Origin: Rhodospirillaceae bacterium
GTDB taxonomy: Bacteria > Pseudomonadota > Alphaproteobacteria > Rhodospirillales > Rhodospirillaceae
DNA: 64,000 bases
Assembly: GCA_009693785.1 (NCBI GenBank)
Contig: SHWP01000009.1
Location: 1 to 64,000 of the forward strand
Direction: 5' to 3'
The notes beneath the pieces are model-generated. The model made no database searches and was not told the DNA's origin. It worked only from the letters and a program-made list of their open reading frames with translations. The position numbers and the translations under genes were made by a program. Positions 34,777 through 43,425 of this stretch are shown piece after piece; position 1 is the first letter of the stretch, and each line of letters starts with the position of its first letter.

Positions 34777-36144
34777 ATGGACCGACGCGATCTCATGACT
34801 CGTACAGGAATTGGTATTGCCGCCGCCGCGGCTGCGGCGTTGTCGCCTAATGCGAACGCCGCCGGACCGGCAATGGCGATCCCGAAGGTCAATCCATCGG
34901 GCAAATTGCTGGTCAACAAAGACCGCGCCCGGCAAATCATGGAGCGCTACAAGATCGACGGCCTGATCGCGGCGACCGCCGTCAATGTGTACTACCTGAG
35001 CAACCTCACGCCCTTGAATGTGCGCTATCGCTCCGAGCTTGGCGGGTTCGCGACATTTCCACGTGACCCCGACCAGCCGAGCTTTGTGCTATGTGGAACA
35101 TCCGAGACTTTCGACATCGCCAACCGTGATCGCGAGATCCCCGAACAGATTTTCTTCACAGGAATCAAACCCGACGCCGTGGTCAAGCCTGGTATCGAAC
35201 CAGAGGCGTCGCAACCACGCGAATACATCTCAAGCAAAAATTGGCAGTTCACGGAACGCGAGACGAGATGGCTCGCGATGCAAAAGCAGGCGCTCGCCAC
35301 GGTGGCGCCTGGCGCTGGGTGGGCGATCGCGCGCGCGTTGAAACGCTCGGGTCTGACCAAAGGCCGCATCGCGGTTGATGACATGCGGATCAAATACTTG
35401 CTTGATGAAATCGGCTTTGAGGGCGTCACCATTGTTCCAGGCGATGACCTGTTTAAGTTGATCCGCATGGTCAAGACGCCAACCGAAGTCGAGATGATGC
35501 GCATCGCCGGACGCAGCAATGGCGAAGCGGCCATGGCGACCATGCGCCGGTTTGAGGCAGGCATGACCTTCGATGATTTCGAGAACATGTTTCGCCAGGA
35601 AAGCGCCAACCGCGGCAACCAAATGCTTTCGATCCTCTGCGGTATTCCCGGTGGCATGCTGCCCGACGGCGTAGCCGTTAAAGGCAGGCCTTATCTGATC
35701 GATGCGGTCAGCACCTTTGGCGAATATAACGGCGATTTCGGCCGCACGCTCGTGCTGGGCGAGCCCAGCAAGGAAACGTTGTTTCGGGCCAAGGCGATGG
35801 AGATCGGGCGCGATACGGTGTTTGCCATGGCTAAGCCTGGCGTCAAATTCTCGGCGGTACGCCAAGCCGGCTTCGACGCCATGGTCAAAGCTGGCATTCC
35901 CGAGAAGGCGGTGTTCGTAACCCCCCATTGCGTAGGCCTAGTTCATTCCGACCAACCTTTCCGCCTTTCGGGTATCGATGACACCCCGTTCGAGCATGTG
36001 CTGGAAGAGAACATGGTCCTGACCATCGACTTGCCGCACCTTGAAATCGGCTATGGCGGCGGCCATTTCGAAGACTTAATCCGCATCACCAAGACCGGCG
36101 TGGAACCGTTCAATGAATTGAGCGGTCCATTGGTCGTGGTGTAA
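34777..36144 (+). CDS. Tat-exported M24-family (prolidase/creatinase-fold) protein, copy 1
   Basis: 455 residues. The leader MDRRDLMTRTGIGIAAAAAAALSPNANA looks like a twin-arginine signal. Then comes a creatinase N-domain (LVNKDRARQIMERYKIDGLIAATAVNVYYLSN) and the C-terminal M24 pita-bread domain. Metal-ligand motifs are LIDAVSTFGEYNGDFGRT (two Asp), TPHCVGLVH (His) and GGHFEDLIRIT (Glu); the other Glu of the usual E-P motif reads TIDLPH, an Asp at 418. It probably cleaves Xaa-Pro peptides or related compounds in the periplasm. A paralogue follows after 85 bases. Confidence 0.85.
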   Translation: MDRRDLMTRTGIGIAAAAAAALSPNANAAGPAMAIPKVNPSGKLLVNKDRARQIMERYKIDGLIAATAVNVYYLSNLTPLNVRYRSELGGFATFPRDPDQPSFVLCGTSETFDIANRDREIPEQIFFTGIKPDAVVKPGIEPEASQPREYISSKNWQFTERETRWLAMQKQALATVAPGAGWAIARALKRSGLTKGRIAVDDMRIKYLLDEIGFEGVTIVPGDDLFKLIRMVKTPTEVEMMRIAGRSNGEAAMATMRRFEAGMTFDDFENMFRQESANRGNQMLSILCGIPGGMLPDGVAVKGRPYLIDAVSTFGEYNGDFGRTLVLGEPSKETLFRAKAMEIGRDTVFAMAKPGVKFSAVRQAGFDAMVKAGIPEKAVFVTPHCVGLVHSDQPFRLSGIDDTPFEHVLEENMVLTIDLPHLEIGYGGGHFEDLIRITKTGVEPFNELSGPLVVV

Positions 36145-36229
36145 ACGCCTGAGAACTCAACGTTCTATTCAGATTGCGCCCCCACCGCCCGCAGGCGCAG
36201 AATAACGCCTTCAAATATAGGAGGCGGAT

Positions 36230-37621
36230 ATGGTGGAGCGCAGAGACGTGTTGAAGGGTGCGGCAATGGGTGCGGCAGGGTTTGCAGTGAGCGGCGCACC
36301 CGCGCATGCGAAGCTCGCGGGCACCATCGAGATTCCCGGACAGGTCAAATACCCCGGCGTCGACGGCAAGATGCTGGTGAACAGACCGCGCGCTTACGCG
36401 ATTCTAGAGCAGCACAAGCTCGACGGCTTGATCGCGCTCAACCCCATGAATGTTTACTACCTGACCAACACCCTGCCGACGATGACCAAGTTCCGCAGCG
36501 ACTACAGCGGCTTTGCCACCTTCGCGCGCGACCCCACACAACCAAGCTTCCTGATCGCTAGCAGCGCCCAAGCCTGGGATGTGGTCAACGGCGACCGCGA
36601 GGTGCCTGAACTGATCACCTATGGCGGCAGCACCAGTTGGGACGCCCGCGCCCAAGGCGCTGTCCAACAGATGAATGTTGAGCCCAAAGCAATTTCCAGC
36701 AGTTACACGGTCCGCCCAGGTGTGCCCCTGACACCGCGTGAACAGCGCTGGGCCAATGCCCAAAAGAAATACAATGCTAATGCGGCCGCTGGCCCTGCCT
36801 GGGCGATTGTTCGCGCACTCAAACAATCGGGCCTCGCCAAAGGCCGCATCGCGATTGACGACATGCGCATCAAGTATCTGCTCGATCAAATCGGCTTCGA
36901 GGGCCCGACCTTCGTTCCGGGCGAGAGCATCTTCCGCATGATCCGCATGGTCAAAAGCGAGACCGAAATTCCCCTGATGCGCATCGCAGGCCATAACAAC
37001 GCGGTCGCCACCATGAATACGATTAAGTCCATCGAGAAAGGCATGACCTTCGCTGAAATCGAGCGGCGCTTCCGGGTTGAGTGTGCCGTACTCGGCAGTG
37101 AGATGACCTCATTTCTCGCGGGCGTGACGATTGGCTTGTTCCCCGATGGCGAAGCTGTGCCGGGCAAGGCGTTCCTGATCGATGCTGTCAGTCATTTCAA
37201 AGAATACCACGGCGATTTTTCGCGTACGGTGTGTATCGGCGAACCACCCAAGGACGTCATCGCGCGCGCCAAGGCCAACAAGGTTGGCCGCGACGCCGTG
37301 TTCGAGGCGATCAAGCCCGGCGTGAAATTCTCGGACCTGCACCGCATCGGCAAGGAAGCCCAGGTAAAGGCCGGCATGCCGCCCGAGATTCTCATCGTCA
37401 ATGCGCACACCTTGGGACTTGAGCATGGCGACAACCCCATGCGCATGGAGATGAACGGCCCGCCCATCGACCATGTGTTGGAAGAAAACATGGTGTTGAC
37501 GGTCGACCTGCCCTACATCGAAGTGGGCTGGGGTGCGGGCCATAACGAAGACCTGTTGCGCGTGACCAAGACCGGCTTCGAGCCCATGAACACCATCAGC
37601 GACCCGCTAGAGGTTGTTTGA
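36230..37621 (+). CDS. Tat-exported M24-family (prolidase/creatinase-fold) protein, copy 2
   Basis: 463 residues, paralogous to copy 1 throughout. Leader MVERRDVLKGAAMGAAGFAVSGAPAHA (RRDVLK, twin-arginine). Metal motifs: LIDAVSHFKEYHGDFSRT, NAHTLGLEHGD and GAGHNEDLLRVT; the E-to-D change recurs as TVDLPY at D426. A strong AGGAGG ribosome-binding site lies just before ATG 36230. Two Tat-exported homologues in a row, next to three TonB receptors, suggest a peptide-scavenging module (inference). It ends only 23 bases before the phosphatase start used here. Confidence 0.85.
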   Translation: MVERRDVLKGAAMGAAGFAVSGAPAHAKLAGTIEIPGQVKYPGVDGKMLVNRPRAYAILEQHKLDGLIALNPMNVYYLTNTLPTMTKFRSDYSGFATFARDPTQPSFLIASSAQAWDVVNGDREVPELITYGGSTSWDARAQGAVQQMNVEPKAISSSYTVRPGVPLTPREQRWANAQKKYNANAAAGPAWAIVRALKQSGLAKGRIAIDDMRIKYLLDQIGFEGPTFVPGESIFRMIRMVKSETEIPLMRIAGHNNAVATMNTIKSIEKGMTFAEIERRFRVECAVLGSEMTSFLAGVTIGLFPDGEAVPGKAFLIDAVSHFKEYHGDFSRTVCIGEPPKDVIARAKANKVGRDAVFEAIKPGVKFSDLHRIGKEAQVKAGMPPEILIVNAHTLGLEHGDNPMRMEMNGPPIDHVLEENMVLTVDLPYIEVGWGAGHNEDLLRVTKTGFEPMNTISDPLEVV

Positions 37622-37644
37622 GCCAAGCCGGGCGGACCCCGGCC

Positions 37645-38364
37645 ATGGGGCGTGTTTCTTTTCGGGTTGGCGCTGCGGTGCTGGCTGGCGTGGCGGCGTT
37701 GGGGCTGGCGTGGTTTGCGGCCGCTGGCGAAGAGCCGCTGTACCTCACCCCCGCGCAAATCGACTTTTCAAGACTGTTGCCGCCACCCACGAGCGATGAG
37801 TCCGAGGCGACCAAGCTTGAAATCGCCGAGCTTCATCGCGTTGTTCAGGACAGTTCACCTGAGCGCAAGGCGCGCGCACGCTACGACCACGACAACGAGA
37901 ACCTCACCATCTACAACGAACTGTTCGGGCCAGGGTTTGATCTCACGCGCTTGCCATTGACCAAAAAACTGTTCGACGAGGTGCAGCACGACCGGCGGGC
38001 CGCGACCGACTTAGCCAAGGAAACATTCCACCGCCGCCGCCCCGCGGTGCAAGACCCGACGCTCGCGCATTGTGGTGAATCCTGGGATCCCTACAGTTCC
38101 TACCCCAGCGGGCATTCTGCCTGGGGGTTTTCTTCAGGCGTTGTGCTGTCCGCAATGGTGCCCGAAAAGACCTCAGCGATTCTGGCGCGTTCGCGGGAAT
38201 TCGCCGAAAGCCGCATGGTCTGCGGCATGCATTTTCGCAGCGACACCGTCGCCGGCCAAGTGGTTGGCACTGTGGTGGGCGAGCGTTTGCTCGCAAACCC
38301 CGCTTTTAAGGTGAAATTCGATGCCGCCACCGCGGAACTGCGCGCGGCGATGCCGAAACCTTAA
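37645..38364 (+). CDS. PAP2-family acid phosphatase (class A type)
   Basis: About 239 residues. An N-terminal hydrophobic segment (VSFRVGAAVLAGVAALGLAWFAAAG) is a signal peptide or anchor. The three PAP2 motifs are complete: KETFHRRRP (Kx6RP), PSGHS, and SRMVCGMHFRSD (SRx5Hx3D), which carries the nucleophilic His. It hydrolyses phosphomonoesters in the periplasm. I start at ATG 37645 in place of the track's TTG overlapping the peptidase stop. Probably the last gene of the M24 operon; it overlaps the convergent TonB receptor by four bases. Confidence 0.85.
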   Translation: MGRVSFRVGAAVLAGVAALGLAWFAAAGEEPLYLTPAQIDFSRLLPPPTSDESEATKLEIAELHRVVQDSSPERKARARYDHDNENLTIYNELFGPGFDLTRLPLTKKLFDEVQHDRRAATDLAKETFHRRRPAVQDPTLAHCGESWDPYSSYPSGHSAWGFSSGVVLSAMVPEKTSAILARSREFAESRMVCGMHFRSDTVAGQVVGTVVGERLLANPAFKVKFDAATAELRAAMPKP

Positions 38365-40652
38365 AAACTCCCACGCAAGGTCAAAACAATATCTTGATTG
38401 AAGCGGACCCGGCGAGATTCTTGACGCAAGGCTGGCGAGAACCCACGGTTGCCGGTGTAGGTCACACGCTTGCGAATGCCCCCGGCCCGAAGGATGCGCC
38501 GGTATTCAAGCTTCGCGGTCATACCCGCGAACGCGCGCATTTCCGCGAAAGCCGTGCCGTCGAACTTTCGATTGAAGACATGCCGATAATTGATGTCAGA
38601 CGCCGCGCGCCGGCCTTCATCATCAACGCTGAGGCCATAGGCCAAATCACGCCAGCCGGTATCGTGGCGAAAACCCAACGTATAAAAGTGGTTGGCGTAA
38701 TCTTGAAACCTGGTTCGCGCGCCCGTGAAAGCATCGGTGCCACGCGTGCGGCGCACTGTGCCATTGGCATTGACAACGACCCCAGGCAGGCCCAACGCGC
38801 TGAGCCGTATGCTGGCCTTAGCCTCTAGGCCATACATACGGCCTGAGCCCGTGTTACCGACCGCCGAGACAGCACGGGCCGGGCCAACCGGGATATTATC
38901 AAGCCGGTCCGAGATATCGTTGTAAAACGCTTTGAGCGAGGCAACGCCGCCATCGTTCGGCAACCGGCGTTCATATGTCAGTGCGTATTCCCAAGCCTTT
39001 TCAGGCACGAGGTCTGGGTTGCCAGCGTTGACTACGTCCGAACGGGCATCATCGTCCTCGAATGTGGCAACGAAATTTGCGAAATCGAGCTGGCTGACAT
39101 TGCGATGTACAAACGCGCGCAGTTGCGACAGTGGCGTAATGTCATAACGCAGATCAACCCCTGGGCGCACAAAAAACAACGATCGCCGGTTATTCACGTC
39201 AACTCCGGTTTGATTGAGCTTGGAATACTCCAGCTCAAGGTTGGTATCAACGAACAGCGACGAGGTGGCTTGCCATGACAGCGTGGTGAATGATTCAAAC
39301 CGCGTCTCTTTAATTTTGGCTTTGGCGTTGAATAAAACCACGCGTCGCAAGGTGCCGCCTTGGTTGGTAAACAGATCGACCGTTTTGTCGAGTGTGTTAA
39401 TGGCGACTTCCGCACCTGCTTCAGCGTTGATCGCCTCCGACACGTCCTGGCGATAGGAGCCACGCACAATTTTCTCGGAGTTCACACGATCTTCATTTTG
39501 CAATCGTGTCAGCGTCTCCGCGCGGCCTGCCAAGGTGAGCTTAAAGGGGGTGTCGCGATCAAACGTTCCATGAGTATAAACGAAGAGGCCCTTGAATTGC
39601 CCACCTCCCGTAAAATCGTGCGTGTAGTCGCCGCCAACCTCCCACGTCTTCTTGCCTGTGTCGGCGACACGGTCATCAAAAAACAAAAACGAGGATGGCG
39701 TAACCGGCAGGGCATAGCTGTAAACGGGAAACTCTTCGACTTCTTCTTCGTTTCCATAGCGGCCATTGAGCGCCAGCCGGTCGCCGTTGGAAAAGGTGTA
39801 GCCCGTGTTCGCGGTCAAGGCCCGTTCGTCAGCGATGGTTTCGTTGATCTCGAACTGACGCTGGTAGGGAAGTTCACTGAGGTTGATATAAGTTTCGATG
39901 CGATCGCGCTGTTGATAATACGGCCTGTCTTCGACAGCGATATTATAAGTCCAGGCATCAATCGTGCCGGAATAACTGGCGCGGCCATGCCATTGCACGC
40001 GCCCTTTATTATAATGTGTTGCACTGGCTTCCCAGGAGCCCGAGCCTGTCGACTCTTTCAAAACGACATTCACCACCAACCCTTCGCTACGCACATCAAG
40101 GCCCGCGACCGCGCCACGAATGACTTCAACACGCTCGACTTGGCGGGCTTGGATTCGTTGCAAGGTCGCGGCGGTGTCATTTGTTTTTCCCGCTAGCCGT
40201 TCGCCGTTGATCAAGATTTGGTCGCCAGTTGAGCCAAAACCACGGCGCTCGACTTGCTGCCCCCCCGAAAACCCACCGCCGCCATTCCCATTGAGTTTCA
40301 CAACGTCTTGAATGCCGGGAATACGATTTAAAATATCAATCACGGTAACAGCGCCCGACTTGGCGAAAAATTCCTGCCCGTACAAAACGCGCGTTCCATC
40401 GGCGGAAACACTGACCCCCGGTGATTTGAGCACGGCCTGTTCGGCAGCAGTTACGCTTGTCTGTGGCGGTACATTTTGGGCAAGCGCACGGTTTGCCGGA
40501 CCAATCGAAATGCCAATGGTCGTGCATACCAACGCTGCACGTACCAGTGCTTGGCAGTTGCCAACACTGTTATTCGGCGGCGAGGGGATCAATTTTGGAA
40601 GACGATCGTTAATGGCAAATTTCAAAGGACCAGCCTTGTTCGCAGAACGCAC
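38361..40652 (-). CDS. TonB-dependent receptor, tandem copy 2 (downstream)
   Basis: About 763 residues from GTG 40652, chosen because VRSANKAG there aligns with the start of the upstream paralogue; the track's ATG 40724 is 24 codons longer. Signal-like stretch ALVRAALVCTTIGISIGPANRALAQ, then the plug (GVSVSADGTRVLYGQEFFAKSGAVTVIDILNRIPGIQDVVKL, RRGFGSTGDQILINGERLAGKTND, VERVEVIRGAVAGLDVRSEGLVVNVVLKE) and a barrel ending in VLTLRGSF. It is very similar to the neighbouring receptor along the whole length, so a recent tandem duplication is likely. Ligand unknown. Confidence 0.9.
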   Translation of the reverse strand: MRSANKAGPLKFAINDRLPKLIPSPPNNSVGNCQALVRAALVCTTIGISIGPANRALAQNVPPQTSVTAAEQAVLKSPGVSVSADGTRVLYGQEFFAKSGAVTVIDILNRIPGIQDVVKLNGNGGGGFSGGQQVERRGFGSTGDQILINGERLAGKTNDTAATLQRIQARQVERVEVIRGAVAGLDVRSEGLVVNVVLKESTGSGSWEASATHYNKGRVQWHGRASYSGTIDAWTYNIAVEDRPYYQQRDRIETYINLSELPYQRQFEINETIADERALTANTGYTFSNGDRLALNGRYGNEEEVEEFPVYSYALPVTPSSFLFFDDRVADTGKKTWEVGGDYTHDFTGGGQFKGLFVYTHGTFDRDTPFKLTLAGRAETLTRLQNEDRVNSEKIVRGSYRQDVSEAINAEAGAEVAINTLDKTVDLFTNQGGTLRRVVLFNAKAKIKETRFESFTTLSWQATSSLFVDTNLELEYSKLNQTGVDVNNRRSLFFVRPGVDLRYDITPLSQLRAFVHRNVSQLDFANFVATFEDDDARSDVVNAGNPDLVPEKAWEYALTYERRLPNDGGVASLKAFYNDISDRLDNIPVGPARAVSAVGNTGSGRMYGLEAKASIRLSALGLPGVVVNANGTVRRTRGTDAFTGARTRFQDYANHFYTLGFRHDTGWRDLAYGLSVDDEGRRAASDINYRHVFNRKFDGTAFAEMRAFAGMTAKLEYRRILRAGGIRKRVTYTGNRGFSPALRQESRRVRFNQDIVLTLRGSF

Positions 40653-40754
40653 AGCGGACGCCCGCATGCCATGTGTGCCTACCCAAGGCTGGTCAAGGCC
40701 ACAAGACCTTGGCTGAACTATCATCTATTAATACTGCGGCTGGCAGGCCGGTCC

Positions 40755-43028
40755 CTAGAAAGTTCCGCGCAGGGTGAAAGCGATGGCCTGCTCGAACAAG
40801 GCGCTGCGCGATTCCTGACGCAGAAGCGTTGAAAGGCCCCGGTTACCCGTATAGGTGAACCGTTCGCGGTGGGCACCTGCACGCAAGAACCGGCGAATTT
40901 CCAGCTTGGCCTTGACCGCCCCAACGGCTCGCATTTCGACGAAGGCGGTGCCATCCAAGTAACGGTCCAAGAGATGATAGTAGTTAATGTCTGACGAATA
41001 GCGCTGACCTTCCTTGTCCATGGTCACGCCATACGAGAAGTCGCGCCATTCGGTGTCGTGGCGAAACCCAACCGTATAAGAATAATTGGGGTGATCTTGA
41101 TACTTGGTGCGCGCGCCGGTGAAGGCGTCGGTCGCTTGCGAATGGCGTAACGTTCCGCTGGCATTCACGACTGCCCCCGGCAACCCAAGCGCGCCCAAGC
41201 GAATACTGGTCTTGGCTTCGACGCCGTACTCACGGCCCGGCCCGGTATTACCCACTGCCGATACCGAACGTGTTGGACCAACAGCGATGTTGTCGATGCG
41301 ATCGCTGACATCGTTATAAAAGGTCTTGATCGAAACCACTCCGCCGTCGCTCGGCAACCGCCGTTCTAGCGTCAAAGCGTATTCCCATGCCTTTGTGGGC
41401 ACGATATTTGGATTGCCCGCGTTGACCACATCGGACCGGTTATCGTCGTTTTCGAAAGTGGCGACGAAGTTCGCGAAATCGAGCTGGCTAATGGTGCGGT
41501 GGGCGAAGGCGCGAAGTTGCGTGAGGGGTGTGACGTCGTAACGCAAGTCCAGCCCAGGGCGCACGAAGAACAACGAGCGGCGGTTGTTCACATCGGCGCC
41601 GGTCTGGTTGAGCTTGGAATATTCCACCTCAACATTCGCATCGACAAACAATGAAGGCGTGGCTTGCCATGATAGGTTGGTAAACGGCTCGAAGCGCGTC
41701 TCGCGGATATTAGCTTTGGCATTGAACAAGATAACGGGGCGCAGGGTGCCGGATTGATCGACAAACAACTGCACTGTCTTGTTGAGCGTATTGATGGCCA
41801 CTTCGGATCCGGCTTCGGCATTGATCGACTGAGATAGCCCCCAGCGATAGGACCCGCGCACGATCTTCTCGGAATTGGCGCGGTCTTCATTCTGCAAGCG
41901 AACCAGCGCCTCGCGTCCACCGGCGGGTGTCAGCCTAAAAGGATTGGTGCGATCAAACGCGCCGTGAGTGTAGACGAAGAGGCCCTTGAATTGGCCGCCG
42001 CCGGTAAAGTCATGGCTGTAATCACCACCAACTTCCCAGGTCTTCTCAGCCGTGTCGCGTTCCCGGTCATCAAACACCACGAACCTCGACGTCGCACCGG
42101 AAAGGGCATAACTATAAACGGGGAATTCTTCGAGTTCATCTTTGTCGCCATAGCGCCCGTTCAGCGCCAAACGATCACCGTTCGTGAAAGTATATCCGGT
42201 ATTGGCGGTCAAGATCCGCTCGTCGACGACGACCTCATTGATTTCGAACTGGCGTTGATAAGCAGCCCCGCTGAGGTTGATATATGTCTCTACGCGGTCG
42301 CGTTGTTGAAAGCGCGCGGCCTGTTCAACGGCGACATTGTAAGTCAACGCACCAGCCGATCCGGAATAACTAGCCCGGCCGCCCCACCTGACCCTGCCGC
42401 CGCTATAGTGAGTGGCGATACCCTCCCAAGACCCCGAACCAGCAGACTCCTTCAGGACCACATTGACCACCAAGCCCTCGCTGCGGACGTCAAGGCCAGC
42501 GACGGCCCCGCGAATCACTTCGACGCGGTCCACTTGGCGGGCTTGAATACGCTGCAAGGTTGTCGTGGTGTCATTGGTCTTGCCCGAGAGTCGCTCGCCG
42601 TTGATCAGAATTTGTTCGCCTGTGGAACCAAAGCCGCGGCGTTCGTTTTGCTGAAAATTGCCGCCCGGAAGCAAGCTGTTATCGAGCTTCACGACATCTT
42701 GAATTCCGGGAATGCGCTTCAAAATATCGACAGCGGTGACAGCTCCGTACTGAGCAAAAAATTCCTGGCCGTAAATGACCCGCGTGCCGTCATCGGACAC
42801 ACTCACGCCTGGCGCATTAATGGGAACTTGGATGCTGTCTGCTTGTGGCGCTGGGACCGAAGCACCTTGCGCCAAGGCGGCCTCTGTCAGGCCAACCATA
42901 AGACACGCCAAGGCCACGCAGCGCCACGTTTTGCAGTCACGCCCGCTGGCGCTCAGCAATGGTAGGCTTGGGTGCAAAAAGGAATTAACAGAGAAGATCA
43001 AAACATAAGCCTTGTTCGCTGAGCGCAC
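40755..43028 (-). CDS. TonB-dependent receptor, tandem copy 1 (upstream)
   Basis: 757 residues starting at GTG 43028 (MRSANKAYVLIFS). It has an unusual long lead before the hydrophobic signal CVALACLMVGLTEAALAQ, shared in outline with its downstream twin. Plug and barrel match the twin nearly block for block (RIPGIQDVVKL, RRGFGSTGEQILINGERLSGKTND, barrel end AFTLRGTF). The two genes are about 100 bases apart and read in the same direction, so they may be expressed together. Divergence is concentrated in loops such as the plug segment DNSLLPGGNFQQNE, consistent with altered ligand range. Confidence 0.92.
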   Translation of the reverse strand: MRSANKAYVLIFSVNSFLHPSLPLLSASGRDCKTWRCVALACLMVGLTEAALAQGASVPAPQADSIQVPINAPGVSVSDDGTRVIYGQEFFAQYGAVTAVDILKRIPGIQDVVKLDNSLLPGGNFQQNERRGFGSTGEQILINGERLSGKTNDTTTTLQRIQARQVDRVEVIRGAVAGLDVRSEGLVVNVVLKESAGSGSWEGIATHYSGGRVRWGGRASYSGSAGALTYNVAVEQAARFQQRDRVETYINLSGAAYQRQFEINEVVVDERILTANTGYTFTNGDRLALNGRYGDKDELEEFPVYSYALSGATSRFVVFDDRERDTAEKTWEVGGDYSHDFTGGGQFKGLFVYTHGAFDRTNPFRLTPAGGREALVRLQNEDRANSEKIVRGSYRWGLSQSINAEAGSEVAINTLNKTVQLFVDQSGTLRPVILFNAKANIRETRFEPFTNLSWQATPSLFVDANVEVEYSKLNQTGADVNNRRSLFFVRPGLDLRYDVTPLTQLRAFAHRTISQLDFANFVATFENDDNRSDVVNAGNPNIVPTKAWEYALTLERRLPSDGGVVSIKTFYNDVSDRIDNIAVGPTRSVSAVGNTGPGREYGVEAKTSIRLGALGLPGAVVNASGTLRHSQATDAFTGARTKYQDHPNYSYTVGFRHDTEWRDFSYGVTMDKEGQRYSSDINYYHLLDRYLDGTAFVEMRAVGAVKAKLEIRRFLRAGAHRERFTYTGNRGLSTLLRQESRSALFEQAIAFTLRGTF

Positions 43029-43112
43029 GACAGGCGCCCGCGTGCGATGTTTGCCTACCTGACGGTAGCCGCCGCCACAAGCTCTTCACCGAATTGTCAC
43101 ATCAGTTCGCGA

Positions 43113-43226
43113 TCATGAGCGTGGGCCGATGATCACGAACGCGATCACGACCAGAACCAAAATTCCCATGATCCACAATGCAATTGGATCGCGCGGCTTG
43201 GCCTTATCGGTTTGTGGTGTTGTCAT
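43113..43226 (-). CDS. Very small single-helix membrane protein (37 aa), not in ORF track
   Basis: A 38-codon frame read by eye: MTTPQTDKAKPRDPIALWIM, then GILVLVVIAFVIIGPRS. A polar, charged N-terminus is followed by one clean transmembrane helix, the design of many small membrane regulators. GGAG lies ten bases before the ATG. It sits alone upstream of the receptor pair in the same direction. I do not recognise a family, and such short frames can occur by chance. Confidence 0.5.
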   Translation of the reverse strand: MTTPQTDKAKPRDPIALWIMGILVLVVIAFVIIGPRS

Positions 43227-43425
43227 CGGTTCGAGTCTCCATGGGCTATTAACAAGATGAATATGCTCTCAGTCGACCCCAGTTTGATGATCGTCTCACG
43301 GGGCGATCCAAGGCCGTTCGCTATGCGGACATCGAGGCAAGACCGCCTAGCTCTGACATTCATCGCATAGCCTTCCAGCGGCACTCGATGAGACCTAAGA
43401 TTACCTCGCAAAAAGGGGGGCGATT

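Noticed and set aside
39360-40196. 278-aa plus-strand ORF
   Set aside because: Fully antisense to the TonB receptor; no recognisable domain.
41964-42965. 333-aa plus-strand ORF
   Set aside because: Antisense to the second tandem TonB receptor and mirrors the rejected frame at 39360, as expected for duplicated genes.
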